NCBI GenBank assembly: GCA_902617715.1
Contig: CACMXS010000003.1
Coordinates: 1 to 64,000 of the forward strand
Direction: 5' to 3'
Origin: an uncultured Pelagibacteraceae bacterium
GTDB taxonomy: Bacteria > Pseudomonadota > Alphaproteobacteria > Pelagibacterales > Pelagibacteraceae
DNA: 64,000 nucleotides
Shown: positions 27,834 through 38,200 of the stretch, in pieces
How positions within the stretch are numbered: position 1 is the first letter of the stretch
Layout of the letters: each line of letters starts with the position of its first letter
Notes under the pieces: model-generated
The model's database searches: none
What the model saw: the letters and a program-made list of their open reading frames with translations, nothing else
Told to the model about the DNA's origin: nothing
Made by a program: the position numbers and the translations under genes

Positions 27834-28329
27834 TTGCCTCTCTTATCTGATTTTTAAAGTTCATAATAATATATTTATTTTCACCATCGTTTTCAAAAAC
27901 AGCTCGTTTAATATTTACATCAACAAGTTTAACGCCACTTAAAACTTCTTCAAATAATTCAACAGTCATAAATTCACCGTTATCATCAACTAACGTTATA
28001 AAGCTATTGTCTTGAGCAGAAAATGATCCAACAAGTTTATAAGTTCTTAATTTAACAGCGCTTGAGGTAGGTGTGGATGCAGTTACTATATCACTTGCAG
28101 TAGATGCGTCTCCAGCAAAAGGATCATTTAATGGCAAAGGTTCTTCGTCTACCACAACTGAACCTGTCTCATTATCTATATTATTTTTTTGAGCTGCCTG
28201 TTTTTCTTTTACTTTTTTATTAATCTCTTTTGCTTTATCTACGATATTTTGATCGTGATTATCTGCCACGACTTTTTGTGCAAAAGTAAAGATCATTAGT
28301 ATTAAAATTATGAGCCTAAAAAAATTCAT
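27823..28329 (-). CDS. pilP: PilP-like type IV pilus biogenesis protein
   Basis: Position between secretin and PilO-like; signal peptide; LPLNDPFAG and SAVKLRTYKLVGSFSAQDNSFITLVDDNGEF typical of PilP. Confidence 0.6.
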   Translation of the reverse strand: MNFFRLIILILMIFTFAQKVVADNHDQNIVDKAKEINKKVKEKQAAQKNNIDNETGSVVVDEEPLPLNDPFAGDASTASDIVTASTPTSSAVKLRTYKLVGSFSAQDNSFITLVDDNGEFMTVELFEEVLSGVKLVDVNIKRAVFENDGENKYIIMNFKNQIREANEY

Positions 28330-29011
28330 CTGGTAAACCCACTATTGTTAAAACTCCATTTACAACTACCGTACTGGTTGTATCCCCTTTTATCACTTTA
28401 ATTGTTTCTTTGTCAAAATTTAACATCTTTTGAGACATCGCCACTTGTCGTTTAAACTTGATATATCCAAGAAAATTGCCCTTTATTTGAAAATCTACAG
28501 GTATTTTATAATACGCAATGTTTTTTTTAGCCTTTGTGTCAACTTTTTTCTTCTTTTTCTTTTTCTTTTTCTTTTTTTCTGTAGATGCCATTGCTGAGGC
28601 CTTAGTGATTGCTTTTGGCTTACCTTTTTCAATTTTTGATATAACCAAATTATTTAATCCAGCAAATTCACTTAAGGTCTCATATAAACCCTCTACTTCT
28701 GCTTTACTGTGAAAGAGCGTAGAATAATTTTCGTATCGAGGAGTAAGTTTTTTAATTTTTGCTTTATTGTTTGAGATATCTTTGTTCATCTTTTCAATTT
28801 CAGCCTGTTTTTTTTGCATATTATCAAGCTGAGCTTTTTTCTTATCAACAATAGGATTAAGAACAGTATAGAATATAATTAGGAATAAAATTACAGATCC
28901 AAAACCAATCCCAAATTTTATTAAAGTTTTTTTATCTATTGATTGAATTTTGGCCTTAATACTTTCTACATTTATATTCTTCAAATCTAAATTAATGTTT
29001 TTTAAATCCAT
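28316..29011 (-). CDS. pilO: PilO-like type IV pilus biogenesis protein with a poly-lysine insert
   Basis: N-terminal TM, coiled coil, ferredoxin-like C-terminus VDFQIKGNFLGYIKFKRQVAMSQKMLNFD; insert EKKKKKKKKKKKVD. Confidence 0.65.
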   Translation of the reverse strand: MDLKNINLDLKNINVESIKAKIQSIDKKTLIKFGIGFGSVILFLIIFYTVLNPIVDKKKAQLDNMQKKQAEIEKMNKDISNNKAKIKKLTPRYENYSTLFHSKAEVEGLYETLSEFAGLNNLVISKIEKGKPKAITKASAMASTEKKKKKKKKKKKVDTKAKKNIAYYKIPVDFQIKGNFLGYIKFKRQVAMSQKMLNFDKETIKVIKGDTTSTVVVNGVLTIVGLPDEFF

Positions 29012-29014
29012 AAA

Positions 29015-31435
29015 TTATCCTTTAACATCTATTATTACTGTAAAGTTCTTTTTAATATCTGCAGAGTCTCCTGCTTTACCCTTAAAATTCATATTTCCTA
29101 GTGAAGCTTGGGTAACTAATTCTTGAGCTCCCAAATTATTTATTAATTTTAAAATATCTTGATCTGTTGCAGCCTGACCTTTTATTACTACTCTATTTTT
29201 TCCATTATAATCAACAGAGTCAAATTTTATTCTTTTTGGAACACTCATAGCAACTTGTGCTAAAACTCTGTAACTAATTTTTTTATTTGATTTAAGACTA
29301 TTGCTTAATTTTAATGTATTCGAAATTACCGCTAGTTCTTTTTTAATTTTCTTTTGTTCAGCTTTTTTTATTTTATGAGTTTTTAGTATTTTGTCGTAGT
29401 TAACTAACTTTTTATTATAAGAATGAATGTTCCAAAAAGATAATGCAAAAAGGAATAAATATACTGCTGCAACTGTAGCTGTAATTCCCTTGAAAGCAAA
29501 ATTTGAAAATGCTTTCATCTTTTTCTCTTTGATCATTCCTTTTCGATTAGGTAATAAATTTATATTTTTGACAGCAGTTACAAATTTATAATAACCAAAG
29601 ACGTCTAATTTTCTAAAAGCAAGACCTATTACTGAAGATAAATAAGATCTATTAGGCAAATCAACTTTATCTTTATTTTGTTGAGGAATTAATAATCCAT
29701 CCATTGGATCGAATAAATTAAAACTTACATTTAGTAAAATTTTTCTAAAATTAGCTAAATAATCTTCAACATTCTGTAAATCAGAAACAACTTTTATATT
29801 TCTAATTCTTTTTTCATATTTAGTTTCAAAGTCTTGAACAGCTTGTTTTACTTGTGTTATAAATCTTCTTACAAGTGCTTCTTTTTCTTCGGCATCTTGA
29901 GACTCTAATAGTATTTTTCTGTCTTGCCCTCGTAAAAAAATATCAGTAATTATTGGATTATTATCATATAAAATCATTAGATAATTTTCATCTAAACCAA
30001 ACTCTAAAACTGCAGTTAAATTTGCATCATCGGCTTTATTTGAAATTTGATTTATCTGATCTACTGCAGATTTTAATGCAAAACATTTTACATCAATTAT
30101 AACTGGGTTAAGATTACTTTGTTTAATGATTGAAGTATAATTATTTATATCAGCTAGTTTTGAGGCAACAAATAAAATATCCATTGTATTTGCTTTTTCA
30201 TTTCTATTTATTACCTGGTGAAAAATTGAATAGTCATCCAAGTTATCAGTTAATTGAACTAAATTTTCCCAAAGTGAATTAGTTTCTATTGCTTTTTGCA
30301 ATTCCTCTTCCTTCATTAAAGGCGCAGTAACAACTCTTATAATTGCACTTGTAACAGGTATAGCTATAGCAGCATTAAGAGTTGAAATTTTAGACTTTTG
30401 TAATGCAATTGAAAGTTCAGCTCCTAATTTTTCTCCGTTATCTAAAACATTTGCATCATCTGGAAGATCAACTGAATGAACATAAAATTTATCTAATACC
30501 CATTGATTTGATTTGTTTGTTGAAACTTGAGCTAATCTGATTTCTTTATTTGTAATTTCTACACCAACAATTTCCTCACCTTTTACTGATGACTTACCAA
30601 TTTTAGATTTGAAAAAATTTCCAACTTTTTTTGTAAGCTCACTTGTTTTTAAAGATTGTGGTGAGCTAGAACTTTTTTTAATAAAATCTGGTTTTTTAAA
30701 TTTAATTTTTTTTAGATTATCTAGAAAAGCAAACTTAGATTTCTTTTCTTCTGTAACATCTTCTACAACTTGGCTTAAATTTGCAGTGTCATCTTTTTTT
30801 GGTTCTGATGTTACAATTGGTTGACTTGTTTCTTGAGGTTTTTCAATTTCGTTCGGAGTTTCTAATTGAGTAGTAGATTGTTCAGTAGTAACGTTCTGGT
30901 CAACAGTAGTAGTTTGTTCTGTAATTTCTTTTTCTTTAGCCTGACCAGAAACTACATCATCAAACCATTTTTCTAAAATAGGAATTGCTTCTTCTAAATT
31001 TGGAGTTCCCGATGATGAAATTTTTTGTTTTCCCTCATGATAAAGTCGTCCAACCCAATTTTTTGACTTTAATTCACCTTTATATTTGTCTTGTCGAACA
31101 TAAATATGCAATCTTCCATCTTTTTTGTGGATCACTTCACGTCCTGGACTAACCTCTTCCTCTTTCGTTTCACTCGAAACGCTAGAAGTTTGTTGATCTT
31201 CATTATTTTGAGTTTCTAAATTCTGATTAATACCTTTTTCTTCTGAGGAAATATCATTATTTTGGTTTTGATCATTATTTTGATCATCATTTACATTCCC
31301 ATCAGTAGTGGAGTCGTTATTTTGAGTTTCTACACTCTCAGGTTGATCATTTTTATCAACTGATGGTTGATTTTCAGTCTCTGACTGAGATGAACCCTCA
31401 TCAATAATTTTTTTATCGTCTTCTTGGTCGCTCAT
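29015..31435 (-). CDS. pilM: Fused PilM-PilN-like protein with long acidic N-terminal extension
   Basis: EEIVGVEITNKEIRLAQVS...LNAAIAIPVTSAIIRVV (actin-like PilM), then NINLLPNRKGMIKEKK + TM + PilN-like domain; ~280 aa low-complexity N-terminal region. Confidence 0.75.
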   Translation of the reverse strand: MSDQEDDKKIIDEGSSQSETENQPSVDKNDQPESVETQNNDSTTDGNVNDDQNNDQNQNNDISSEEKGINQNLETQNNEDQQTSSVSSETKEEEVSPGREVIHKKDGRLHIYVRQDKYKGELKSKNWVGRLYHEGKQKISSSGTPNLEEAIPILEKWFDDVVSGQAKEKEITEQTTTVDQNVTTEQSTTQLETPNEIEKPQETSQPIVTSEPKKDDTANLSQVVEDVTEEKKSKFAFLDNLKKIKFKKPDFIKKSSSSPQSLKTSELTKKVGNFFKSKIGKSSVKGEEIVGVEITNKEIRLAQVSTNKSNQWVLDKFYVHSVDLPDDANVLDNGEKLGAELSIALQKSKISTLNAAIAIPVTSAIIRVVTAPLMKEEELQKAIETNSLWENLVQLTDNLDDYSIFHQVINRNEKANTMDILFVASKLADINNYTSIIKQSNLNPVIIDVKCFALKSAVDQINQISNKADDANLTAVLEFGLDENYLMILYDNNPIITDIFLRGQDRKILLESQDAEEKEALVRRFITQVKQAVQDFETKYEKRIRNIKVVSDLQNVEDYLANFRKILLNVSFNLFDPMDGLLIPQQNKDKVDLPNRSYLSSVIGLAFRKLDVFGYYKFVTAVKNINLLPNRKGMIKEKKMKAFSNFAFKGITATVAAVYLFLFALSFWNIHSYNKKLVNYDKILKTHKIKKAEQKKIKKELAVISNTLKLSNSLKSNKKISYRVLAQVAMSVPKRIKFDSVDYNGKNRVVIKGQAATDQDILKLINNLGAQELVTQASLGNMNFKGKAGDSADIKKNFTVIIDVKG

Positions 31436-31455
31436 TTACAACTCATATTTTTTTT

Positions 31456-31791
31456 CTCTAACACAAATTAACGAATCTCTAACACAAAAAACAAAATTAG
31501 TCTAACACAAAATTATAAAAAAGATGTCCAATTTGGGAATATGATAAAAAAAGTCAATAAAATAGCCATTTTTCAATAAATAAATTTTTTTTTAACTTTT
31601 TTTATAAATTTAATTTAAGGCTCATTCTCTAACACAAAATAGAAATATTGATTTGTGTTAGAGTATTTTTGATTTGTGTTAGAGATAATTTAATTTTATG
31701 AATCTACAAAAAGATAGTAAAATCAATAAAAAAAGAAATTTTGATAAAAAGTTCTCTTTTTGTGTTAGAGTTATAATTTTTTGTGTTAGAG
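31456..31791. repeat. Eight copies of a 12-bp motif CTCTAACACAAA / TTTGTGTTAGAG in mirrored orientation
   Basis: Forward copies at 31456, 31477, 31500 (first base G), 31627; reverse copies at 31652, 31673, 31759, 31780; adjacent copies spaced 21-23 bp. Confidence 0.9.
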
Positions 31792-32031
31792 AAAAAATTT
31801 TTTCCCAATTTTTGATTTAAGATAGGTGCGAAAATTAAAATTTTTACTAAAATTTTCAAAAAATTTGACTTTTCAATCCTAAATTGAGTAATTTTTTAGA
31901 AAAAAATAAAAATATTTTTCACTTTTGAGGTGAAAAATAAAAAAAAATTAAAATCTTATTATGATTTATAAGATTCAAAGTAAAAAAATTATAAATTTTA
32001 AATTTTTATACAATTTAATTAAATTTTTATT

Positions 32032-32334
32032 CTAATTAGGTTCACCTCGTATGTCAGTAGTTAATTCTTGATAAACTAAAACTGAAATAGTGTTTAAATT
32101 GTTCATTACTCTTTCAAAATCCCAACTTAAATCTACATCATTACAATTTAATTCATTATAATAATATACTTTAGCTTTCGGAATGGTTGGGAATTCATCT
32201 TGAGAGATAATATTAAGCTGATTTGTTTTTTTTTCAATTGTAAAGTTATATCTACAAACATTTGAAGTCGCCCAATATAAAAGAGAAGCAATAAGTATTG
32301 CAACAAAAATCATTACTTTACTTGTAGCAAACAT
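32032..32334 (-). CDS. Hypothetical single-TM protein
   Basis: 100 aa; N-terminal TM VMIFVAILIASLLYWATS, C-terminal extracytoplasmic-like domain. Confidence 0.5.
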   Translation of the reverse strand: MFATSKVMIFVAILIASLLYWATSNVCRYNFTIEKKTNQLNIISQDEFPTIPKAKVYYYNELNCNDVDLSWDFERVMNNLNTISVLVYQELTTDIRGEPN

Positions 32335-32343
32335 AAAAAAAAA

Positions 32344-33714
32344 TTAAACTCCGTCTACTACAACAATAGTTAAGTCATCTTTTTGAATTCTACCTGATTT
32401 AATAATATCTTCTACAATTTTATTTAATCTTTCGTAATTAGGTGTGTGTTGATATTTTTTTATATAATTTTTAAAACCATCTGACTCTAACATGTTTCCG
32501 TCAGCATCTTTTATTTCTGTAATTCCATCGGTAAAAATATACAAAGAACTTTCAGAAAACTTTAATATAGTTTCTTTATATTTTATCTTCGACATAATTC
32601 CTAATGGAGGACCTGCTTCAGTATAATTTAAAAATTTTCCGTCTTTCGAAAAAATTAACGGTGGTTCATGTCCTGCATTCGCAAGAAGTAATTCTTTTTT
32701 TTTACTATCGTAAATTCCAATGAGCATAGTAACAAACATTCCACGCGCAGCAGTTTCACATATTTCTGAATTAAGCAAGTTAAGTAATTCGGATGCAGAG
32801 TACATTGTCTTACTTAAACATCTATAGAGACTAGAAGCTTTAGACATGAGGAGAGATGATTTAATTCCTTTTCCTGAAACGTCTGCTACACCAAATCCAT
32901 ACTTACCATCACCTAGTTCTGAAAAATTATAAAAATCTCCTGAAACAACTTTCGCAGGGATATTTATTCCTGCGATGGGAAAATTTTCTTTTTTGTTTTG
33001 TGATAATAAAGTTTTTTGAATCTCTCCAACAATTTCAATTTCTTTTTGCATTCTATTCTTATCAACTAAATCTTTTGCCATCTTAGCATTATTAATTGCT
33101 AATGCTGCTGGTCCAGACAAAGTTTCTAAAAGTTTTCTATCGTTTTCTTCAAAAAGTTTATTATTAGTTTTTTTATTTAAACAATGAATAACACCAATAC
33201 ATTCATCTGATACAATTAAAGGAGAACATAAAACTGAATACGTTGTAAAATTTGTTTTGTTGTCTAAGTCAAAATAAAATTCAGCAATTTCTCTTACATC
33301 TTTTCTAACATCACCAACTCTAATACATTTTTTCATAACGGCTGCTTTACCCATTACTCCTTGTGTAATTGGTATTTCAAAGTCTTCAAGATATGCTTGA
33401 TGTTTTGAGGCAATACACTGAAACGATTGATTTTTTTTATCAATTAAAAAAATATTTGCTGCTTGAGCGTTTATTCTTTTTACAATTAGATCTAAAGAAT
33501 TATTTAATGTTTCTTTTAAATCAAGAGACTTTGCAAACTCTTGATTCATTTTTGTGACAAGTTCTAAATCTTTAGAGCTAGTGTCATCTATTTTGATTGT
33601 TTCCTTTTTTTTTGCGCCAAAAAACATACTATTTATAAATTGATATTCGTTGTTATTTTGATATTTTTGAAATTGATGGAAATCATTATTCATGCGCCTA
33701 ATTTCTATTTGCAC
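32344..33714 (-). CDS. GAF-domain PP2C/SpoIIE-type serine phosphatase (RsbU/RsbP-like)
   Basis: GAF region DLIVKRINAQAANIFLIDKKNQSFQCIAS...GKAAVMKKCIRVGDV; phosphatase VSGDFYNF, VADVSGKGIKSSLLMSKASSLYRCL, NAGHEPPLIF, FTDGITEI, KDDLTIVVV. Confidence 0.88.
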   Translation of the reverse strand: MQIEIRRMNNDFHQFQKYQNNNEYQFINSMFFGAKKKETIKIDDTSSKDLELVTKMNQEFAKSLDLKETLNNSLDLIVKRINAQAANIFLIDKKNQSFQCIASKHQAYLEDFEIPITQGVMGKAAVMKKCIRVGDVRKDVREIAEFYFDLDNKTNFTTYSVLCSPLIVSDECIGVIHCLNKKTNNKLFEENDRKLLETLSGPAALAINNAKMAKDLVDKNRMQKEIEIVGEIQKTLLSQNKKENFPIAGINIPAKVVSGDFYNFSELGDGKYGFGVADVSGKGIKSSLLMSKASSLYRCLSKTMYSASELLNLLNSEICETAARGMFVTMLIGIYDSKKKELLLANAGHEPPLIFSKDGKFLNYTEAGPPLGIMSKIKYKETILKFSESSLYIFTDGITEIKDADGNMLESDGFKNYIKKYQHTPNYERLNKIVEDIIKSGRIQKDDLTIVVVDGV

Positions 33715-33792
33715 CTAGCAGATGCAATTGTTTTTGTACAATACTGCATAAATGGGCTCATAGAATTTTCCTCTCAAATTAAACTATAAATT

Positions 33793-34557
33793 GTGTTCTA
33801 TATTATAGCATTTATCTTAGGAAGTATATGGGGGAGTTTTGCCAACGTTTGCATTCACAGAATGCCAATTGGAGAAAGTATTGCGGTAAAAAGATCATAC
33901 TGCCCCAAGTGTAGAGAAAAAATAAGCTGGTTTAATAATATTCCTCTATTTTCTTTTTTAATTCTAGGTGGAAAATGTCGAAGTTGTAAGTCTAAGATAG
34001 ATAAAAATTATTTTATAGTTGAATTGATAAGTGTTTTAAGTTTTATATTTGTTTATCACTTTTTTGGTTTTACGATTACATCTCTTTTGTTAGCGATCTT
34101 AAGTATTTTTTTTATTATAATTTTTTTTATAGATTTAAAACATTTTATTATTCCAAACACGCTTACTTTTCCTTTAATGATAATTGGTTTTGTCAAATCT
34201 TTTGATCCAAATTTAAATACAAGTTTATTTCCTAATTATCTGAATTCTTTAATTGGAGGAGTTTTAGGTTACTTGATTATATGGTTGATAATTCTTTTTT
34301 ATAAAAAAATTAGAAATAAAGAAGGTATGGGTTTAGGTGATGCGAAATTATTATCCGCTATCGGATTTTGGTTTGGATGGATAAGTATTCCTTTTGTAAT
34401 TTTTTTGTCTTCTGTATTAGCACTTCTTGTAGTTACTCCATCATTAATTAACAAATCAAAAGAGATGACTTCACAGATTCCTTTTGGACCTTATCTTGTG
34501 TTAGGTTCTGTATTATATTTATTATTACTAGAAAAAATTTTCAGATTATTAATTTAA
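33793..34557 (+). CDS. pilD: Prepilin peptidase PilD
   Basis: FILGSIWGSFANVCIHRMPIGESI, Zn-type CPKCREKISWFNNIPLFSFLILGGKCRSCK, aspartyl GMGLGDAKLLSAIGFWFGW; GTG start. Confidence 0.9.
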   Translation: MFYIIAFILGSIWGSFANVCIHRMPIGESIAVKRSYCPKCREKISWFNNIPLFSFLILGGKCRSCKSKIDKNYFIVELISVLSFIFVYHFFGFTITSLLLAILSIFFIIIFFIDLKHFIIPNTLTFPLMIIGFVKSFDPNLNTSLFPNYLNSLIGGVLGYLIIWLIILFYKKIRNKEGMGLGDAKLLSAIGFWFGWISIPFVIFLSSVLALLVVTPSLINKSKEMTSQIPFGPYLVLGSVLYLLLLEKIFRLLI

Positions 34558-35270
34558 TGAAAAAGTTTTTATTCACATTACTGATAATTGTTTTTTCTAT
34601 TTATTTTTTGGTAGAATTTATTGGAGATAGATTGATTAAAAACATTTTACAAGAAAATATTTCTAGTACATTAAATAGAGATGTATCAATTAAAAAATTA
34701 AATATTAATTACTTAAGTGGTGAAGCTAGTGGAAAGGACATCAGTCTATTAAATAAAAAATTTGATGGATATTTATTAAAAATTGACTCTATAGTAGTAG
34801 ACTTAGATGCTTTTTCAATTTTTTCTAATGATATTATAATTAATAATGTTTTGTTAGAAAATATAAAGGTTAATTATTTTTTTAATTTTTCTGAACAAAT
34901 AATTTCTGACAATGTAAGATCCTTAAAAGAAGATCTTGAAAATAAAAATACATATTCTAAGTCTAATAAATATTTTAATATTAAAAATTTAGATGCTAAA
35001 AATATTTCTTTATCTGCATCTTCACCGAATTTGAATATTGAAAAAACAATAAGATTAGATGATATGAATTTTAATAATATTGGAAATACAAGTGAGAGTA
35101 AGGATTATAAAGATATATTAAAAGATGTATTCATTGATACAACTGAAATCATAAAAGAAAAAATATTTAATGAAAATTTTTTAGAAAGACTTGAAAATTT
35201 TGATCCAAATCAGTTAGAAGATAAGGTTAAAGATAAATTAAAAAATAAACTTAAAAAATTAATAAATTAA
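34557..35270 (+). CDS. AsmA-like single-TM protein of unknown function
   Basis: N-terminal TM then NISSTLNRDVSIKKLNINYLSGEASGKDISLLN resembling the AsmA N-terminal domain; start overlaps the pilD stop. Confidence 0.45.
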   Translation: MKKFLFTLLIIVFSIYFLVEFIGDRLIKNILQENISSTLNRDVSIKKLNINYLSGEASGKDISLLNKKFDGYLLKIDSIVVDLDAFSIFSNDIIINNVLLENIKVNYFFNFSEQIISDNVRSLKEDLENKNTYSKSNKYFNIKNLDAKNISLSASSPNLNIEKTIRLDDMNFNNIGNTSESKDYKDILKDVFIDTTEIIKEKIFNENFLERLENFDPNQLEDKVKDKLKNKLKKLIN

Positions 35271-35271
35271 A

Positions 35272-38200
35272 TTAATAATTTTCTCTCCAGCTTCCTCTAA
35301 AGACAGAAATATTTCCTTCATTTGAAAGTAAAGTTACAAGCGTGTCCTCTTGTTCTTCACTACTTGTTGTAATATTAGCAAACAACTTATCTGAGAACAC
35401 CACTAGTTTTGATAAAACACCTGGTTGTAAATAATAACATCCTGTTTTCTCATCAAAACCTGAACCCTCTGCCATTTGTTTTGTAGCTCCGGCAATATCT
35501 TCCGATGTATTTATTCCACATTCATCATCAGCAGCACAAACATAAGCGTCTCCAACAGCACATTTTGTACCTAACGGTGGTTTGTAAACAGGGTAATACA
35601 CAGTTCCTTTATAAACTGTAGGTGACGCGCTAGCTTTTTGATAATAATTCTGAGTTAATGCAGACTCGCCCTCATCAGTAATTAAAGGTAAATCTAAGCT
35701 TTTATCGAAAGGTTTATCCAGCTTAAACACCCAGGCATCTTTATTTATAGCTGGGCAATCGTTCTGATTAATTGTTTCATCAGCAGTATTAACGCAATTA
35801 GGGCTTAGAGCATATCCTGTGTCTGAATCAATTTTTCTAGCATTTAGAGCTTCTGTTTGGCTACCTACCGAACCAGAATTTATCATTTTAAAATTTGGAA
35901 AATCGAAATCTCTGATACCGTAAAGGATATTATCCATTCCTTTTGATCTTCTACCTATGTCAGCAAAATCACCTGTTGATCCAAATAGATATAAGTTTTT
36001 TGTATCACTACCATAAGCTGCATCCATTCCAAAGAAACTATACCTACCATTTTCCCCATTGGTATTTAAATTAAATAAAGTCGTATATTCAAATAAATCG
36101 ATTGCAGTTGCACTTTCATCTCTAGATGTAAGATCACTGGTTAGATTGATTTTAATAATTTTTCCCTCATAATCATTTATATAAGCCATTCCGCCTCTCC
36201 ATTGAGCTCCTCTAAAAGTATCTGGTGTAATTAAAACAGGATCTCCAAGAACTGAATTAGGAATATCGTCATGAAAGTCACCGTCAATATCTGTAAATTC
36301 ATTATTAATGTCGACTATATCAATTAATCCAGCACCTCCGTCTGCTATCTTACCAGGATATTGAGCTCCAGTTTGTTCGTTCATAGTTTCTAAATCAATT
36401 AAATATATTGCTGAACCAACACCACCAATTCTTCCAAAACCAGCTGGCATTAATGCAACGTATCTGTCTTGGTCTATTGTACCTTCTCTTTCTATTGGAA
36501 GTCTAAATATTCTCGGAGTGGACCAAGTTTCACCAAGTTTACTATAATCATAAAGAGGATTTTCTGTTCCAGCATTTGGAACCTTAATACTAAATGAGTC
36601 AGAACCATCTAAAAGAGTTTTTGAAGAGTCGGGATTAGTAATTTCTACATCATCTTTATTATCACCTTCACCAAGGTTAATTACGACATCCTCTGTAAAT
36701 GTTATTGTTGCCAAAGAAGCCTCTTGTGAAATTGCAGCTACATTTAATTTTCTAGATGTTCCAGATCTTTTCAAAGTAACTTCTAAAGTTGCTGGATTAT
36801 CAATAAATTCTTGTGGCATATTGTATGAAAATCTCCACTTTCTTCCATTGTAACAAGCCGTAGTTCCACTAGAATAAAAATTATCGTCTGAGACACAATC
36901 TTTAATAGCATCTCTTGCAGTGTAAATCTCATCATCACTTTCTGTATCTGCTGCCTCAGCAGCCTCGTCGGTAGCTCTCGCTGTGTCTATATTAAAAAGA
37001 GCATTCTTAGCTTCCTCTGAGTCCATTATTGTTAAGCTACCATCTGAATAACTTAAATCTGAAACTGGATTATTTGCACTATTTACAATTGTACCATCGC
37101 TTTTAGCTATCATTACTTTATTATTTACAAAATCATTATAAACAGAATATACGTGAAGCGGTTTCTCTGGATCTGTTATATCTAAAATTGAATAACCTGC
37201 TCCACCTCTTCCATAAGGTATCATTAATATAGTATGCCAAGATTTTGTACCTTGTTCGAATTCTCCATCAGGTTTTATTCCAGATATATACATGTCGTGA
37301 ACTACTGGAGAACCATCAACTCCAAATATTGCGTTTGTACCACCTTTTTCAGTTCCAGCTATTCCGTTTAAAGTATCGTTAATTACTTCTGGTAATCTCC
37401 CAGCAATAAATGGTGGAACAAATGCCCAACGCTCGTCACCTGTTTCAGCATCAAATGCATGCAACATTCCATCGTTTGCTCCAACATAAAGAGTTCTTGG
37501 TCTTTCACTTAAGCTATTAGCCCAAGTCCGGTATCCATTTTTTGCTCTATAGTAAGCTTCTTGATTTGTAGAAGTATATAAAGTGTTTGCGCTTGGAGCT
37601 CCAACCTCAACTATCTGTGAATGATATATGTCACCGAGAACACTATCTCTTATATTTCCTTTTTCACTACACTTTGCACCATATGTAAAATAATCTTGAC
37701 CTCTTACAAACTTAATTAATCCTTTAATGTCATCACCATTGCCGGCTGTACCACCACATTTTGATCCAGGTTTATGATAATCTGTGACTGAAAATCCTAA
37801 AATTTCAAACAAACTATTTATCTCATCATCATTTGATTCTACCCAATTATTATAATCATCTTTATAGTCAACCCCTTCTAATACAGTCCAAATCTTCCTG
37901 GTTCCAGCTAAAGCTTGTGCTCTTACTTGTTCTGCTGCATCCCAATTATCAGGATGATCCATCACAACAGTTCCATCAGGCTCAACCTGGCTTCTCACAA
38001 GGTGTCCTACCCACTCTCCTCCCTTAATATATTCAAATTGCCCTTGATATAAATCTCCGCCTTCTTGAATAGTTGCGGTTATAGAAGGAGCTGAGAACGA
38101 AAGTCTAGTAGCTATGATTCTTTCAATCTCACTCTTTAACTTTGTAACTAGCTCTTTTGGATTTTCAGCAACTATTCTTTGTCTACACTCTGGATCAGTT

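Noticed and set aside
28518-28712. Plus-strand ORF with poly-Phe
   Set aside because: Antisense of the PilO poly-lysine run; no independent support.
31456-31791. CRISPR array
   Set aside because: Repeats are only 12 bp, occur in both orientations, and spacing is 9-115 bp without uniform spacers; no cas genes nearby.
31436-32031. Chromosomal replication origin (iteron-like repeats plus very AT-rich DNA)
   Set aside because: Motif does not match the DnaA box, gene orientation does not switch around it, and no replication genes are adjacent. GC-skew over the whole genome would decide.
33715-33792. TTGCACCTAGCAGATGCAA inverted repeat upstream of the GAF-PP2C gene
   Set aside because: Only a 5-bp arm pair; too short to support without conservation data.
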